DNA of 64,000 nucleotides from Mesorhizobium sp. YC-39 (GTDB lineage: Bacteria; Pseudomonadota; Alphaproteobacteria; Rhizobiales; Rhizobiaceae): assembly GCF_025753795.1 (NCBI RefSeq), contig NZ_JAOWPS010000005.1, forward strand, positions 248,001 to 312,000, given 5' to 3'. Positions 35,910-44,891 of this stretch are shown here, one piece after another (the first letter of the stretch is position 1; each line of letters begins with the position of its first letter). The position numbers and the translations under genes were made by a program. Below the pieces are notes generated by a model that saw only the letters and a list, made by a program, of their open reading frames with translations, was not told where the DNA came from and ran no database searches.

Positions 35910-35995
35910 GTTGATGTCCTTTCGTGCTGCCGCCACGACGGCGTTCGCGATTGTCTTTGGTGTGCAGGGCTGCCCGGCTGACCATGTCGGCCCTG

Positions 35996-36943
35996 TCACG
36001 TCGATTTGTGCTTGCCTCTCCCAAACGGTGCCACCCACTTCGCCGGATCACCGGCGGCGGCCTTCTTGGGGCCGGCACCGGCGAAGTCCGAAGCGTCGAG
36101 CGTCACGCCATTGGCGCGGCGGATCCGCTCGATATCCTCGATGCGCTTGCGCACCGTCTGGCCTTCGCTCTCCAGCGCATGGGCGAATACGGTTTCCATC
36201 TGGACAACGGCCGTCGCCAGCGTGTCGAAGGGCGAATTGGCCTCTATCGCGGCGATCAGCGTCAGGTCGGCCAGCTCGGAGATGGGCGAAAGCCATGGAT
36301 CGGTGAAGAGCAGGATGCCCATGCCGCGCTCGCGCGCCTGGCGGGCGAAGTTGACCACGTCCGACTGGTAGCGGCGGTAGTCGAACACGACGAGCAGGTC
36401 GCGCTTGCCAAGATCGATCAAAAGGTCGAAATCCGTCGGCGCCAGCGAGCCGATGTCGTGCACACCCGGACGGAATTGGACGAGATAGCCGGCGAGCATC
36501 GAGGCGATGTGACGGCTGAAGCGTCCGCCAAGCAGCACGACCTGGCCCTTGCTGTCGAGCAGCATCTTTGCGGCCCGGCCATAGCTTTGGGAAGCAACCG
36601 CCGTGCGCGTTCGCTCAAGGCTGTCGGAAACCGAATGAAAATAGTCGTTGACCGTGCCTTCGCTCGAATTGGCGGGGCGCTTGGCCTCCATCATCAACAA
36701 GGGGGAGTGCAGCCGGGATTCGATTTCCGCCAGAAGCTTGCTCTGGAAGGCGGCAAAGCCGCCATAGCCTAGCTTGATCATGAGGCGCATGACCGTCGGA
36801 TCGCTGACGCCCGCTGCCTTTGCCAGGCGTGTGGCGGTTCCAAGGCCGGACATCGGATAGTCGGCAAGAAGCACCTGCACGATCTTGGCTTCGGCGGATG
36901 TGAGGACCAGGGTGGTATGCGCCAACTCTTCGCGGATCGACAC
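35996..36943 (-). CDS. RpiR/MurR family transcriptional regulator
   Basis: A 315-residue repressor with an N-terminal HTH_6 domain (LADYPMSGLGTATRLAKAAGVSDPTVMRLM) and a C-terminal SIS domain (VVLLGGRFSRHIASML, then LLVVFDYRRYQSDVV). SIS domains usually sense phosphosugars, but relatives next to amino-acid importers respond to other ligands. It is the first gene of the operon with the M20 deacylase and the likely regulator of the importer, where an inverted repeat of suitable form occurs. Confidence 0.92.
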   Translation of the reverse strand: MSIREELAHTTLVLTSAEAKIVQVLLADYPMSGLGTATRLAKAAGVSDPTVMRLMIKLGYGGFAAFQSKLLAEIESRLHSPLLMMEAKRPANSSEGTVNDYFHSVSDSLERTRTAVASQSYGRAAKMLLDSKGQVVLLGGRFSRHIASMLAGYLVQFRPGVHDIGSLAPTDFDLLIDLGKRDLLVVFDYRRYQSDVVNFARQARERGMGILLFTDPWLSPISELADLTLIAAIEANSPFDTLATAVVQMETVFAHALESEGQTVRKRIEDIERIRRANGVTLDASDFAGAGPKKAAAGDPAKWVAPFGRGKHKST

Positions 36944-37120
36944 CGGACCTCTCCCTTTCCGCTTCAGTCGATGATAGAGAAGTTACAAATTATACTCCTG
37001 CTGTCAATTTTTGGAAGGATTTCTACAAGGATTGGGGTTCGGAGTTGCGTCTGTTCCGCTGAGGTCGTGCGGTAAAGGCGACTCTGTGCGAGTGCGGCCC
37101 GAATCGGCTATGGCTCCGGC

Positions 37121-37780
37121 ATGCAGGAAACGTCTCTCTATACCCCGGTGAAGCGGTTTCTTGAGAGCCTGGAATACACTGTCAAAGGCGAAGTCGGCGG
37201 CTGCGATGTCGTCGGATTGCGCGACGGCGAGCCGCCTGTGGTCGTCATTTGCGAACTGAAATTGCAATTCAACCTCGAACTCGTGCTGCAAGGCATCGAT
37301 CGCGCCGCGGCGTGCGACGAGGTCTGGCTCGCCGCGCGCATGTCCAGCCGGGGCAAGGGTCGCGAGCACGATCGCCGGTTCCGCGCGCTCTGCCGCCGGC
37401 TCGGTTTCGGCCTTCTGGCTGTCGGCTCCTCCGGCAATGTCGAACTGCTGCTCAGCCCGGCCGCTCCGCCGCCACGGCGAGATCCCAGGCGAAGATCGCG
37501 CCTGATGGACGAGCACCGGCGCCGGCGTGGCGACCCGGTGGTCGGGGGCGGTTCCCGCGCACCGATCATGACGGCTTACCGGCAGGATGCACTTGCCTGC
37601 GCCGCGGCGATGTTGGACGGCCCCAAGCGCCCGCGTGACCTGAAAGCCATTTCGCCTCGCGCCGCGAATATCCTGCTTCACAATGTCTATGGATGGTTCG
37701 CCAGGGCCGAGCGCGGCGTCTATGCGCTTACCGAAGTTGGCCATGCGGCCTTGCAGCGCTGGCCACAGCCGGCTCCATGA
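37121..37780 (+). CDS. DUF2161 protein, PD-(D/E)xK phosphodiesterase-like
   Basis: A 219-residue cytosolic protein. Its N-terminal half has the pattern of a PD-(D/E)xK nuclease fold: GCDVVGLRDGEPPVVVICELKL, with the Asp and the E-x-K of the catalytic triad, followed by helices with RRFRALCRRLGFGLL. The family (DUF2161) is annotated as a putative phosphodiesterase; no member function is known to me. It stands alone, without restriction-modification partners. Confidence 0.82.
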   Translation: MQETSLYTPVKRFLESLEYTVKGEVGGCDVVGLRDGEPPVVVICELKLQFNLELVLQGIDRAAACDEVWLAARMSSRGKGREHDRRFRALCRRLGFGLLAVGSSGNVELLLSPAAPPPRRDPRRRSRLMDEHRRRRGDPVVGGGSRAPIMTAYRQDALACAAAMLDGPKRPRDLKAISPRAANILLHNVYGWFARAERGVYALTEVGHAALQRWPQPAP

Positions 37781-37919
37781 CGAGGCGGTTTGCCGCTTGC
37801 CATCGAAGGATTGTTGGAAGAAGCGAAACGTGACAGCCTCTTTCAGATGACGAAGACCGCTCCGACGACAGCGGCCGGGCAATCGAACAAGTGGTGACCG
37901 CTATGGAATTCCGGCGAAA

Positions 37920-38237
37920 ATGAAGGTGATTTCCGCCATCGTGTTTTTGATCTGCAGCCTGATTACGGGCTGCGCATCGCCTTTGCGCACATCCGTTGAT
38001 GCCTCGAAATACGACACGATGAGTTGCGTCGAACTCAATGTGGCAATGGGCACCGTCGCCAGCGAGATTTCACAGACGGCGATCGCCCGGGGCAAGGTCG
38101 CTAATACAAACATCCCGACCTGGCTATGGGGCGGACAGCGCGTTGCTTCCACTGTCGCTGCTCGCGAAAGCGCGAAGATCGAGCGGCTGCAGCAGCAGCA
38201 GGTTGCGATTGCAGCAGCCAGAAGCAGAAAGTGTTGA
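37920..38237 (+). CDS. Small lipoprotein
   Basis: A 105-residue protein with a lipoprotein signal: MKVISAIVFLICS then the lipobox LITGC at about 14-18. The mature part contains YDTMSCVELN and a C-terminal coiled-coil-like stretch (IERLQQQQVAIAAAR). Likely anchored at a membrane face in the periplasm. No family recognised. Confidence 0.72.
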   Translation: MKVISAIVFLICSLITGCASPLRTSVDASKYDTMSCVELNVAMGTVASEISQTAIARGKVANTNIPTWLWGGQRVASTVAARESAKIERLQQQQVAIAAARSRKC

Positions 38238-38367
38238 TTCCGCCGCAGGCGTTCGGCCGAGGTGTCAGGCCCTGTTGCGCGTTCCGCGGGCGCTCAGGCA
38301 ATTAACAGCGTCCAACTGAAAGTCCAAGGAACCGCCCGTTGTAAACTCTTCTGCTCGGTAAGCGCCG

Positions 38368-38565
38368 TCAGGATCGGCCTGATGAAGATCCCCGTCTTTT
38401 CGGGAGCAGGAAACCATCCTTCAGCAACTCCAAGGCATCGAGTGCCTCGTCATCCTGCAAATTGGTCAGAGGCACTTCGTCCACGAAGACAACCGTTTCG
38501 TCGTCTATGTCGTAGACTTCCCAAAGTCCGTCCTCAGTCCTTCGGATGGCATGTCGGCGTTCCAT
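38368..38565 (-). CDS. Small hypothetical acidic protein
   Basis: A 65-residue frame (MERRHAIRRTEDGLW) with an acidic middle (DDETVVFVDEVPLT, DDEALDALELL) and basic ends. The residue pattern is more protein-like than its shadow frames, but the ribosome site is weak and no homologue is recalled. Confidence 0.45.
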   Translation of the reverse strand: MERRHAIRRTEDGLWEVYDIDDETVVFVDEVPLTNLQDDEALDALELLKDGFLLPKRRGSSSGRS

Positions 38566-39120
38566 AAGCGGAAGCTAATTGAGTCTCGGAAATAGTGGGT
38601 AGAAAAAATCGAAGAGGGCCGACATTAGCAGTGGAAAACTTGGGAGCGCTCTCATACGCGGCGGTTGGTCTTGAAAGCGTTCCTGGGAAATGCGGCGGCC
38701 CAGCGGCTCGGGTAGAGTACTGGCAGCGGTAGGCCGCTGGGCCTGACCAGCGGCCATGGGGGAGGCTCGCGCCGGCTGGTGAATAGATGCGCTCAAGCCG
38801 GTTGGAGCGAAACATGCGAATGAATTATGACAGCACCTGAATTCTTCAGCACGGCGAGTTTGTCGCTGCGGGAGCCAGGGTGCTCGAAATAGGCCGATGG
38901 CGATGCGTTGCAACGGCGCTGTGCCAGGCCAACAAGCGCCCGACATTTGCCCGATCTGGACCCGCCAATGTGGTGGATCGCAATTTCAGGCTCTGCGTTG
39001 CTGCCAAGTGAGCCGAATTTTTGGGTGGGCCACATTATACCTGTTGCACTTTCGACAATCACCGCCACCAAACGGTTACAAGAGAGGGCCATGCTGCCTT
39101 GTCTTAACCAGGAGGTAACC
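38566..39120. other. Gene-poor stretch
   Basis: About 555 bp in which the open frames on either strand look like chance frames of low protein character. No repeat, terminator or RNA gene was identified. Its end carries the aggaggtaacc ribosome site of the following small gene. Confidence 0.5.
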
Positions 39121-39417
39121 ATGAACTTGACGTACAAGGCGGTTCAGGAAGTGCTCCGAAAAGCCGGCATTGTCATGAGCAAGAAGGGGGAAGTCCACCG
39201 CATAAACTTCTTCAGCGGTCTGGAGGACACTGCCTACTACACGACAGATCTCCAGGATGTTCTGGACAAGGGCTTGGCGATGTCGAACGGAAGGCCGCGT
39301 TCAGGCGGCCATGTCAGGACGGGAATGGCGACGGGGACGCGTCCGGCAAATCTGGCCCCATTGCTGCGTCTCATCGTGAATCGGGAAAGCGGGGTCGCCG
39401 ACCGCCCCCGAGGCTGA
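39121..39417 (+). CDS. Small hypothetical protein
   Basis: A 98-residue protein with an excellent ribosome site (aggaggtaacc) directly before the ATG. The first 60 residues look real: MNLTYKAVQEVLRKAG, KKGEVHRINFFSG and AYYTTDLQDVLDKG. The last 35 residues are low-complexity and may reflect a lost stop. No signal peptide or known domain. Confidence 0.6.
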   Translation: MNLTYKAVQEVLRKAGIVMSKKGEVHRINFFSGLEDTAYYTTDLQDVLDKGLAMSNGRPRSGGHVRTGMATGTRPANLAPLLRLIVNRESGVADRPRG

Positions 39418-39539
39418 CGCTGAGGTCGGAGAAGAATTATGTGCGTCTGCCGCGACCGCGGTCTTTTCGAACGGAAGCACGATTGCAACAGCGAACGTTC
39501 GCCGTCGACTTAGAGTTGTCATGGTTTCAGCTGGCTATC

Positions 39540-39614
39540 TGGTACGCCCAAGGGGAATCGAACCCCTGTTACCGCCGTGAAAGGGCGGTGTCCTGACCGC
39601 TAGACGATGGGCGC
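39540..39614 (-). tRNA. tRNA-Glu (anticodon TTC)
   Basis: Read on the minus strand: acceptor stem GCGCCCA paired with TGGGCGT, D-loop TAGCGGTCAGGA, anticodon arm CCGCCCTTTCACGGCGG with anticodon TTC at 39579-39581, T-arm AGGGGTTCGAATCCCCT, and an encoded CCA at 39540-39542. The length of 75 nt with CCA is normal. The first acceptor pair is G-U. Confidence 0.95.
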
Positions 39615-39774
39615 GCTCAGATGTGAGCGGTTTATAGTTGCGTTGTTTGAAACCGGCAACCCGTCTGCCGCGCCTGCGACAACTTTTTTCGGTGGCCGCA
39701 AACCGCGTCTTTCGGGCGCACTAGTCCGCTCGGCGCATATCGGGTGCGCCTCCTCGGCCAGCGTCTTGCCGGAG

Positions 39775-41028
39775 CTAGTGGGCGCGCCGGCGGCAGCGCC
39801 AGTTCCAGTCGCGCTCCGGACCGACGTCGACGTGAACGGATTCGGTATGGCAGTAGGTGCCGACACCGCCGCGGCCGGGCATGGTGCGGATATAGTTCGC
39901 CAGATCCCACTTCGAAACGCCTGGAACCTGGATGTCGGCGGCGGCGCAGTACATATGCAACGAGTTCTTGGCGCCATTGGCGCGGCGGTTGCGGAACGGG
40001 TCGCGATAGCCTGAGGTGACGACCATCTTCCTGCCGTAGTGGCCCTCGATCGTCTTCAGCACCCGGACCAGCGACGGTTTCAGGCAAGCGACGTCGACGC
40101 TCTCGTTCTGCTTGAGAAGGCCGTTGGGCGCCAGCCGGGCAAGACCGGCGGCGGACGCCACCTGATAGGAGCCGCCCGAACCTTCATCCTCGTTGAGATC
40201 GACGTCGCTCTCGTCGTCGAGGCCGGATTTGCGCTTGATCTCGAACAACGCCGTCTGGCGCACGCCGGGCAAGGCGTCGCTGGTGTAATTGCTGGTATCG
40301 GTCGAAGCCAGCTGCACCGGCTTTTCGGCCGGAGTGGCCGAGGCCAGCGTAACGGTCGCCTTTGCCGGCGTCGGTGTCGTGATCTTGGGCTGCGCGGCTG
40401 CGGCGTGTGCGACAGCGGGTAGCTCGCCTGACCTTGCATTGAGCACCGGAGCCGGTGCGGCAGAGGCGGGCGTGGCGCTGAAGAATGAGGCAAGGAAGCT
40501 TTTCTTCGGCGCTTGCGGCTGCGGCTCGCCGGCGGTGACATAGACCGGATTGTTCATGACCGGAGCGGCACCTTCCGGCTTCGGCGTGGCGGCGGCCGCA
40601 TCGGCCGTTTGTGTCTTCTGCACTGCTGAGCCAGCCTGTTCAGCCGTCTGCGCGGATTGCTCCAATGGTTGCGGCGTGTGGCCGGCAATCGTCTCGGCGC
40701 CCGCGGGAATGGCAACCGGGAAACCGGCGTCGGGCTTGGCCCCGGGTCTCGCCACCGGCACATAGGCGACCTGTTCGGGAAGGGCCGCGTCGCCCTCGGC
40801 CGTCGTCGTCATTTGTGATGTCGTCACCTGCGACGACGAATCGACAGTGGCGACTTGGCTGGCGCCAGAAGCGGTACTGATATCGGCTGATGTGGCGTTG
40901 TAGCCCGGCATGCCAACGGACAAGGTGGGGTCACCGGCGGAGGTGCAGGATGCCAGAAGCACGGAAAAAAGCGCTGCCACAATGGCGCGGCTTTCTCCCT
41001 TCGCGAGGCGCGATCCTACTGATTTCAA
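39775..41028 (-). CDS. Lipoprotein with M15A/DUF882 (YcbK-like) peptidase domain
   Basis: A 417-residue envelope protein. A signal peptide ends in a lipobox-like LLASC at about 24-28. A long Ala/Pro/Thr-rich linker follows (about 30-300). The C-terminal 110 residues form the peptidase domain: VVTSGYRDPFRNRR, SLHMYCAAADIQV (His and Asp zinc ligands) and ESVHVDVG (third ligand). Such proteins are thought to cleave or bind peptidoglycan peptides. It is the second of two minus-strand genes after phaC, 222 bp downstream, and probably has its own promoter. Confidence 0.87.
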   Translation of the reverse strand: MKSVGSRLAKGESRAIVAALFSVLLASCTSAGDPTLSVGMPGYNATSADISTASGASQVATVDSSSQVTTSQMTTTAEGDAALPEQVAYVPVARPGAKPDAGFPVAIPAGAETIAGHTPQPLEQSAQTAEQAGSAVQKTQTADAAAATPKPEGAAPVMNNPVYVTAGEPQPQAPKKSFLASFFSATPASAAPAPVLNARSGELPAVAHAAAAQPKITTPTPAKATVTLASATPAEKPVQLASTDTSNYTSDALPGVRQTALFEIKRKSGLDDESDVDLNEDEGSGGSYQVASAAGLARLAPNGLLKQNESVDVACLKPSLVRVLKTIEGHYGRKMVVTSGYRDPFRNRRANGAKNSLHMYCAAADIQVPGVSKWDLANYIRTMPGRGGVGTYCHTESVHVDVGPERDWNWRCRRRAH

Positions 41029-41250
41029 AACAAAATTCCCCCTCGATGTCCGACCGGTACGTCATTGGCGCGACGTCTGGACGTCTCACCGAAATGCTCC
41101 TTGTTTCCCCGACCGGAAACGAGACCTGTGTCAAATCCGCAAGCCTGAAAGTAATTCGACGGCAACAGCTGAATCGAGGCTGCCTGAGGGTTGACGACAC
41201 CATTTCGTCCTCTTTTGGCGGCGCGTCAACTCACCACACATTACAGAAGG

Positions 41251-43086
41251 TTACACGCGCACCCTGACATAGGTGCCGGGAGCATCGCCCAAGGTTTTCA
41301 TATGCTTGCCGGGTTTGCGGGCGGGAACTCTGGTATTGTCCCTGGCTTCGATCCAGCGTTGCCAGTGCGGCCACCATGAGCCGGGATGGTCGGTGGCCGT
41401 GGCGACCCACTGGTCGAAGTCACCCACTGGCTTGCCGCCTGTCCAGTAGTGATATTTCTGCGCCGCCGGTGGGTTGACGACGCCAGCGATATGGCCGGAG
41501 CCGGCCATGACATACTCGACCTCGCCGCCGAAATATCGCGAGCCGAGGAACACCGAGAGCGCCGGCGCGATATGATCTTCCTTCGAAGCGAGGTTGTAGA
41601 CCGGGATGGTGATATCACCGAGCGAGATCATGCGGCCGGCCAGTTCCATCATGCCTTGCGACAGATTGTTCTCGAGATAGCAGTTGCGCAGGTAGAAGGA
41701 GTGGTTGGCGGCGCCCATGCGGGTCGAATCGGCGTTCCAGTAGAGCAGGTCGAAGGGCAGGGGATCCTTGCCGCGCATATAGTTGTTGACGACATAGGGC
41801 CAGATCAGGTCACCCGAGCGCAGCATATTGAAGGCAGTCGCCATCTTGGTGCCGTCGAGATAGCCTTTCTCGTTCATCGATTTTTCGACGGCCGCGACCT
41901 GTTCCTCATCAACGAACACTTTCAGGTCGCCGGCATAGGTGAAGTCGACCTGCGTGGTGAAGAAGGTGGCTGATTTGATGCGGTCGTCGCCCTCCTGCGC
42001 CATCAGTGCAAGTGCTGCCGCCAGCAGCGTGCCGCCGACGCAATAGCCAATGGCGTTGACGTCTCTCTCGCCGGTGGCCTTTTCGACCATGTCGAGGCCG
42101 TATTGCAGGCCCTCCCGGATATAGGCCTCCCAGCTCTTGGTGCCGTGCCGCTCATCCGGATTGATCCAGGAGATGACGAAAACGGTATGGCCTTGCTCGA
42201 CCGCCCAGCGGATGAAGGATTTTTGCGGGTTGAGATCGAGAATGTAGAATTTGTTGATCCATGGCGGGCAGATCAAAAGCGGTCGCTTGAGCACCGTCTC
42301 GGTCACCGGGTCGTATTGCAGGATCTCGGCGACATCGCTGCGGCCCACCACCTTGCCGGGCGTCGTGGCGAGGTTCTTGCCGATCTCGAAGGGCGAGTAA
42401 TCGGCCTGCCTGAGTTTCAGGTCGCCCTTGCCGGCGGCGATGTCCTCGGCCAGCATCTTCATGCCGCGCACCAGGTTTTCACCATTCGACGCAATGGTCT
42501 CGCGAAACAGCTCCGGGTTGGTCAGGATGAAGTTCGACGGCGAGATGGCGTTGGACACCTGCTTGACGTAGAAGCTGGCCTTGTGGCGGGTGTGCTCGTC
42601 CAGGCCATCGGCGTGCTCGACCAGCTCGGCCGCCCAGCGCGAGGTGACGAGATAGGCCTGCTTCAAAAAATCGAAGAAAGCGTTGCGGCCCCATTCCGGG
42701 TCCTGGAAACGCTTGTCGCCACGCTCGGGCTTGACCGCGTCGTCGGTATCCTGGGCGTCGGCGCTGATGCGCTGGATGGCATTGGCCCAGACGGTCATGT
42801 AACCGGAAAACAGCCGCGTCTGCGCTTCCAGCGCCCGCTGCGGGTCGGAAAGCCAGTATTCGCTGAGCTTGGAGAAGGTTTTCACCATGTCGACGACCGG
42901 CTCGGAGACATGGTCGCGCACATCGCCTTTTTCGCGCGGCTCGGCCCAGGCGGAGGCTGCCTTGCCGGCCTGCTCGATCATGCGCGCCATGTTCAAGGCG
43001 AAGCGTTCCGGGTCCTTCACCAGATATTGCTCAACGGTCGAAGGCTGGTCATCTTCCGCTTTGCCCGAATCGGGTGTTTTGGACAT
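41251..43086 (-). CDS. phaC: Class I poly(3-hydroxyalkanoate) polymerase
   Basis: Polymerises (R)-3-hydroxyacyl-CoA into storage polyester at the granule surface. 611 residues from the start at 43086 (MSKTPDSGKAEDD); a longer frame to 43152 crosses into the promoter. The lipase-like box GYCVGG holds the catalytic Cys at 349, with PPWINKFYILDL upstream and GSGHIAGV carrying the catalytic His. The length and lack of a partner subunit fit class I. It is divergent from a small lipoprotein gene. Confidence 0.95.
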   Translation of the reverse strand: MSKTPDSGKAEDDQPSTVEQYLVKDPERFALNMARMIEQAGKAASAWAEPREKGDVRDHVSEPVVDMVKTFSKLSEYWLSDPQRALEAQTRLFSGYMTVWANAIQRISADAQDTDDAVKPERGDKRFQDPEWGRNAFFDFLKQAYLVTSRWAAELVEHADGLDEHTRHKASFYVKQVSNAISPSNFILTNPELFRETIASNGENLVRGMKMLAEDIAAGKGDLKLRQADYSPFEIGKNLATTPGKVVGRSDVAEILQYDPVTETVLKRPLLICPPWINKFYILDLNPQKSFIRWAVEQGHTVFVISWINPDERHGTKSWEAYIREGLQYGLDMVEKATGERDVNAIGYCVGGTLLAAALALMAQEGDDRIKSATFFTTQVDFTYAGDLKVFVDEEQVAAVEKSMNEKGYLDGTKMATAFNMLRSGDLIWPYVVNNYMRGKDPLPFDLLYWNADSTRMGAANHSFYLRNCYLENNLSQGMMELAGRMISLGDITIPVYNLASKEDHIAPALSVFLGSRYFGGEVEYVMAGSGHIAGVVNPPAAQKYHYWTGGKPVGDFDQWVATATDHPGSWWPHWQRWIEARDNTRVPARKPGKHMKTLGDAPGTYVRVRV

Positions 43087-43183
43087 GGTGCGCGGGGTTC
43101 CTCCCGAAGCGTTTTCTTGACATATTATCATGGGACATCCGACAGGGTCCAACGCGCTCTACCCCGGATGCCAAGGAAACAAT

Positions 43184-43576
43184 ATGACAATTAATATTGG
43201 CGAAACTGTTTTTTCCGGCACTGGTCGTTTTTGCCGCACGGGCGCGGCAGTCGTCTTGCTGGCGATCGCTGGCTGTTCGAGCACCAACATCGAGGGCGCC
43301 ACGCCGGTTGCGACCGCCGAAGGGCCGAAGGACACCGGCACCTATCCGAACCTCAACGTTCCGCCGCAGGTGGCGGCCGAGCAATTCACCGAAGCGGAAA
43401 AGAATGCCAAGCTCGCGCAGTTGAAGGCTGACGAGCAAGGGCAGGGCTCGAAGGGCGGCGCGGTCAAGGTGACTAGCCCGGCGACGCTGAATGCGCTGGC
43501 TAAGCAGCACGGGCCCGATACGCTGAAGCAGATCGGAGCCAAATGCGACCCCGCTCTCGACCCTGACTGCAAATAA
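43184..43576 (+). CDS. Small lipoprotein
   Basis: A 130-residue protein from the ATG at 43184, preceded by aaggaaac. The N-terminus has a hydrophobic stretch (GAAVVLLAIAGCSS) with lipobox AIAGC, giving a mature lipid-anchored protein. The rest is polar with an EAEKNAKLAQLKADEQ helix and a C-terminal CDPALDPDCK with two cysteines. No known family. It is divergent from phaC across about 100 bp. Confidence 0.75.
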   Translation: MTINIGETVFSGTGRFCRTGAAVVLLAIAGCSSTNIEGATPVATAEGPKDTGTYPNLNVPPQVAAEQFTEAEKNAKLAQLKADEQGQGSKGGAVKVTSPATLNALAKQHGPDTLKQIGAKCDPALDPDCK

Positions 43577-43626
43577 GCCTATATCGCGCGACCGAAAACC
43601 ACCTTTGCCAATCGTCTGGAACTGCC

Positions 43627-44844
43627 ATGGAAGAATTTCACAAGGTCCGCCGGCTTCCGCCTTATGTTTTCGAGCAGGTCAACCGGCTGAAGGCCAGCGC
43701 CCGCTCGCGCGGCGCCGACATCATCGACCTTGGCATGGGCAATCCGGACCTGCCGACGCCCAAGGCGATCGTCGACAAATTGTGCGAGGTCGTGCGCGAT
43801 CCGCGCACGCATCGTTATTCATCGTCGCGCGGCATTCCGGGCCTGCGCCGCGCCCAGGCCAATTACTATGCCCGCCGCTTCGGCGTGAAGCTCGACCCGG
43901 ACACGCAAGTGGTGGCGACGCTGGGCTCGAAGGAAGGCTTCGCCAATATGGCACAGGCGATCACCGCCCCCGGCGATGTGATCCTGTGCCCCAATCCGAC
44001 CTATCCGATCCATGCTTTCGGCTTCATCATGTCGGGCGGCGTCATCCGCTCGCTGCAGGTCGAGCCGGATGATGGCTTCATCCCGGCGCTTGAGCGTGGC
44101 ATCCGCCATTCGATCCCGAAGCCGCTGGCGCTGATCCTCAACTATCCATCGAACCCGACGGCGCTGGTCGCCTCGCTCGATTTCTACAAGGATGTCGTCG
44201 CCTTCGCCAAGAAGAACGACATCATCATCCTGTCGGACCTTGCCTATTCGGAAATCTATTTCGACGGCAATCCGCCGCCCTCGGTGCTGCAGGTGCCGGG
44301 CGCGATCGACGTGGCGGTCGAATTCACCTCGATGTCGAAGACCTTTTCCATGCCGGGCTGGCGCATGGGGTTCGCGGTCGGCAACGAACGGCTGATCTCG
44401 GCGCTGACGCGTGTAAAATCCTATCTCGACTACGGCGCCTTCACGCCGATCCAGGTGGCGGCGGCGCATGCGCTGAACGGCGACGGCGCCGACATCGCCG
44501 AGGTGCGCGACATCTACCACAAGCGCCGCGACGTCATGGTCGACGCCTTCAGCCGTGCCGGCTGGACCATTCCCGCACCGGCGGCGTCGATGTTCGCCTG
44601 GGCGCCCATCCCGGAGCCGTTCCGCCACCTTGGCTCGCTTGAATTCTCCAAGCTGCTCATCGAGCACGCCGATGTGGCGGTGGCGCCGGGTGTCGGCTTC
44701 GGCGAGCATGGCGACGATCACGTGCGCATCGCGCTGGTCGAGAACGAGCACCGGATCCGCCAGGCGGCGCGCAACATCAAGCGTTTCCTGGCGTCCAGCG
44801 CTAAGCAGCCCAACAATGTGGTGCCGCTCGCCGCGCATCGCTGA
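43627..44844 (+). CDS. alaC: Class I/II aminotransferase, AlaC-like
   Basis: PLP-dependent aminotransferase of 405 residues. The opening RRLPPYVFEQVNRLKASARSRG-type and DLGMGNPDLPTP are typical of the AlaC/YfdZ group (glutamate-pyruvate aminotransferase), often annotated as LL-diaminopimelate aminotransferase. The PLP-binding lysine is K238 in SMSKTFSMPGWR, and YPSNPTA and the RI near the C-terminus bind the cofactor and substrate carboxylate. It lies 47 bp before hom, so the two probably form an operon in aspartate-family/alanine metabolism. Symbol is by group resemblance. Confidence 0.87.
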   Translation: MEEFHKVRRLPPYVFEQVNRLKASARSRGADIIDLGMGNPDLPTPKAIVDKLCEVVRDPRTHRYSSSRGIPGLRRAQANYYARRFGVKLDPDTQVVATLGSKEGFANMAQAITAPGDVILCPNPTYPIHAFGFIMSGGVIRSLQVEPDDGFIPALERGIRHSIPKPLALILNYPSNPTALVASLDFYKDVVAFAKKNDIIILSDLAYSEIYFDGNPPPSVLQVPGAIDVAVEFTSMSKTFSMPGWRMGFAVGNERLISALTRVKSYLDYGAFTPIQVAAAHALNGDGADIAEVRDIYHKRRDVMVDAFSRAGWTIPAPAASMFAWAPIPEPFRHLGSLEFSKLLIEHADVAVAPGVGFGEHGDDHVRIALVENEHRIRQAARNIKRFLASSAKQPNNVVPLAAHR

Positions 44845-44891
44845 GTTGCCTGATATCACATCGATCAAGTTCTTGAGGGGCGTCGCCGGAC

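Noticed and set aside
34683..35981. Long plus-strand frame opposite the M20 deacylase
   Set aside because: Antisense shadow; all M20 metal-binding residues are on the minus strand.
38534..38946. Two minus-strand frames in the gene-poor stretch
   Set aside because: No ribosome site, poor protein character and overlapping each other.
44845..44891. SAM or threonine-type riboswitch before hom
   Set aside because: The 47-bp gap is too short and hom lies directly after the aminotransferase gene.
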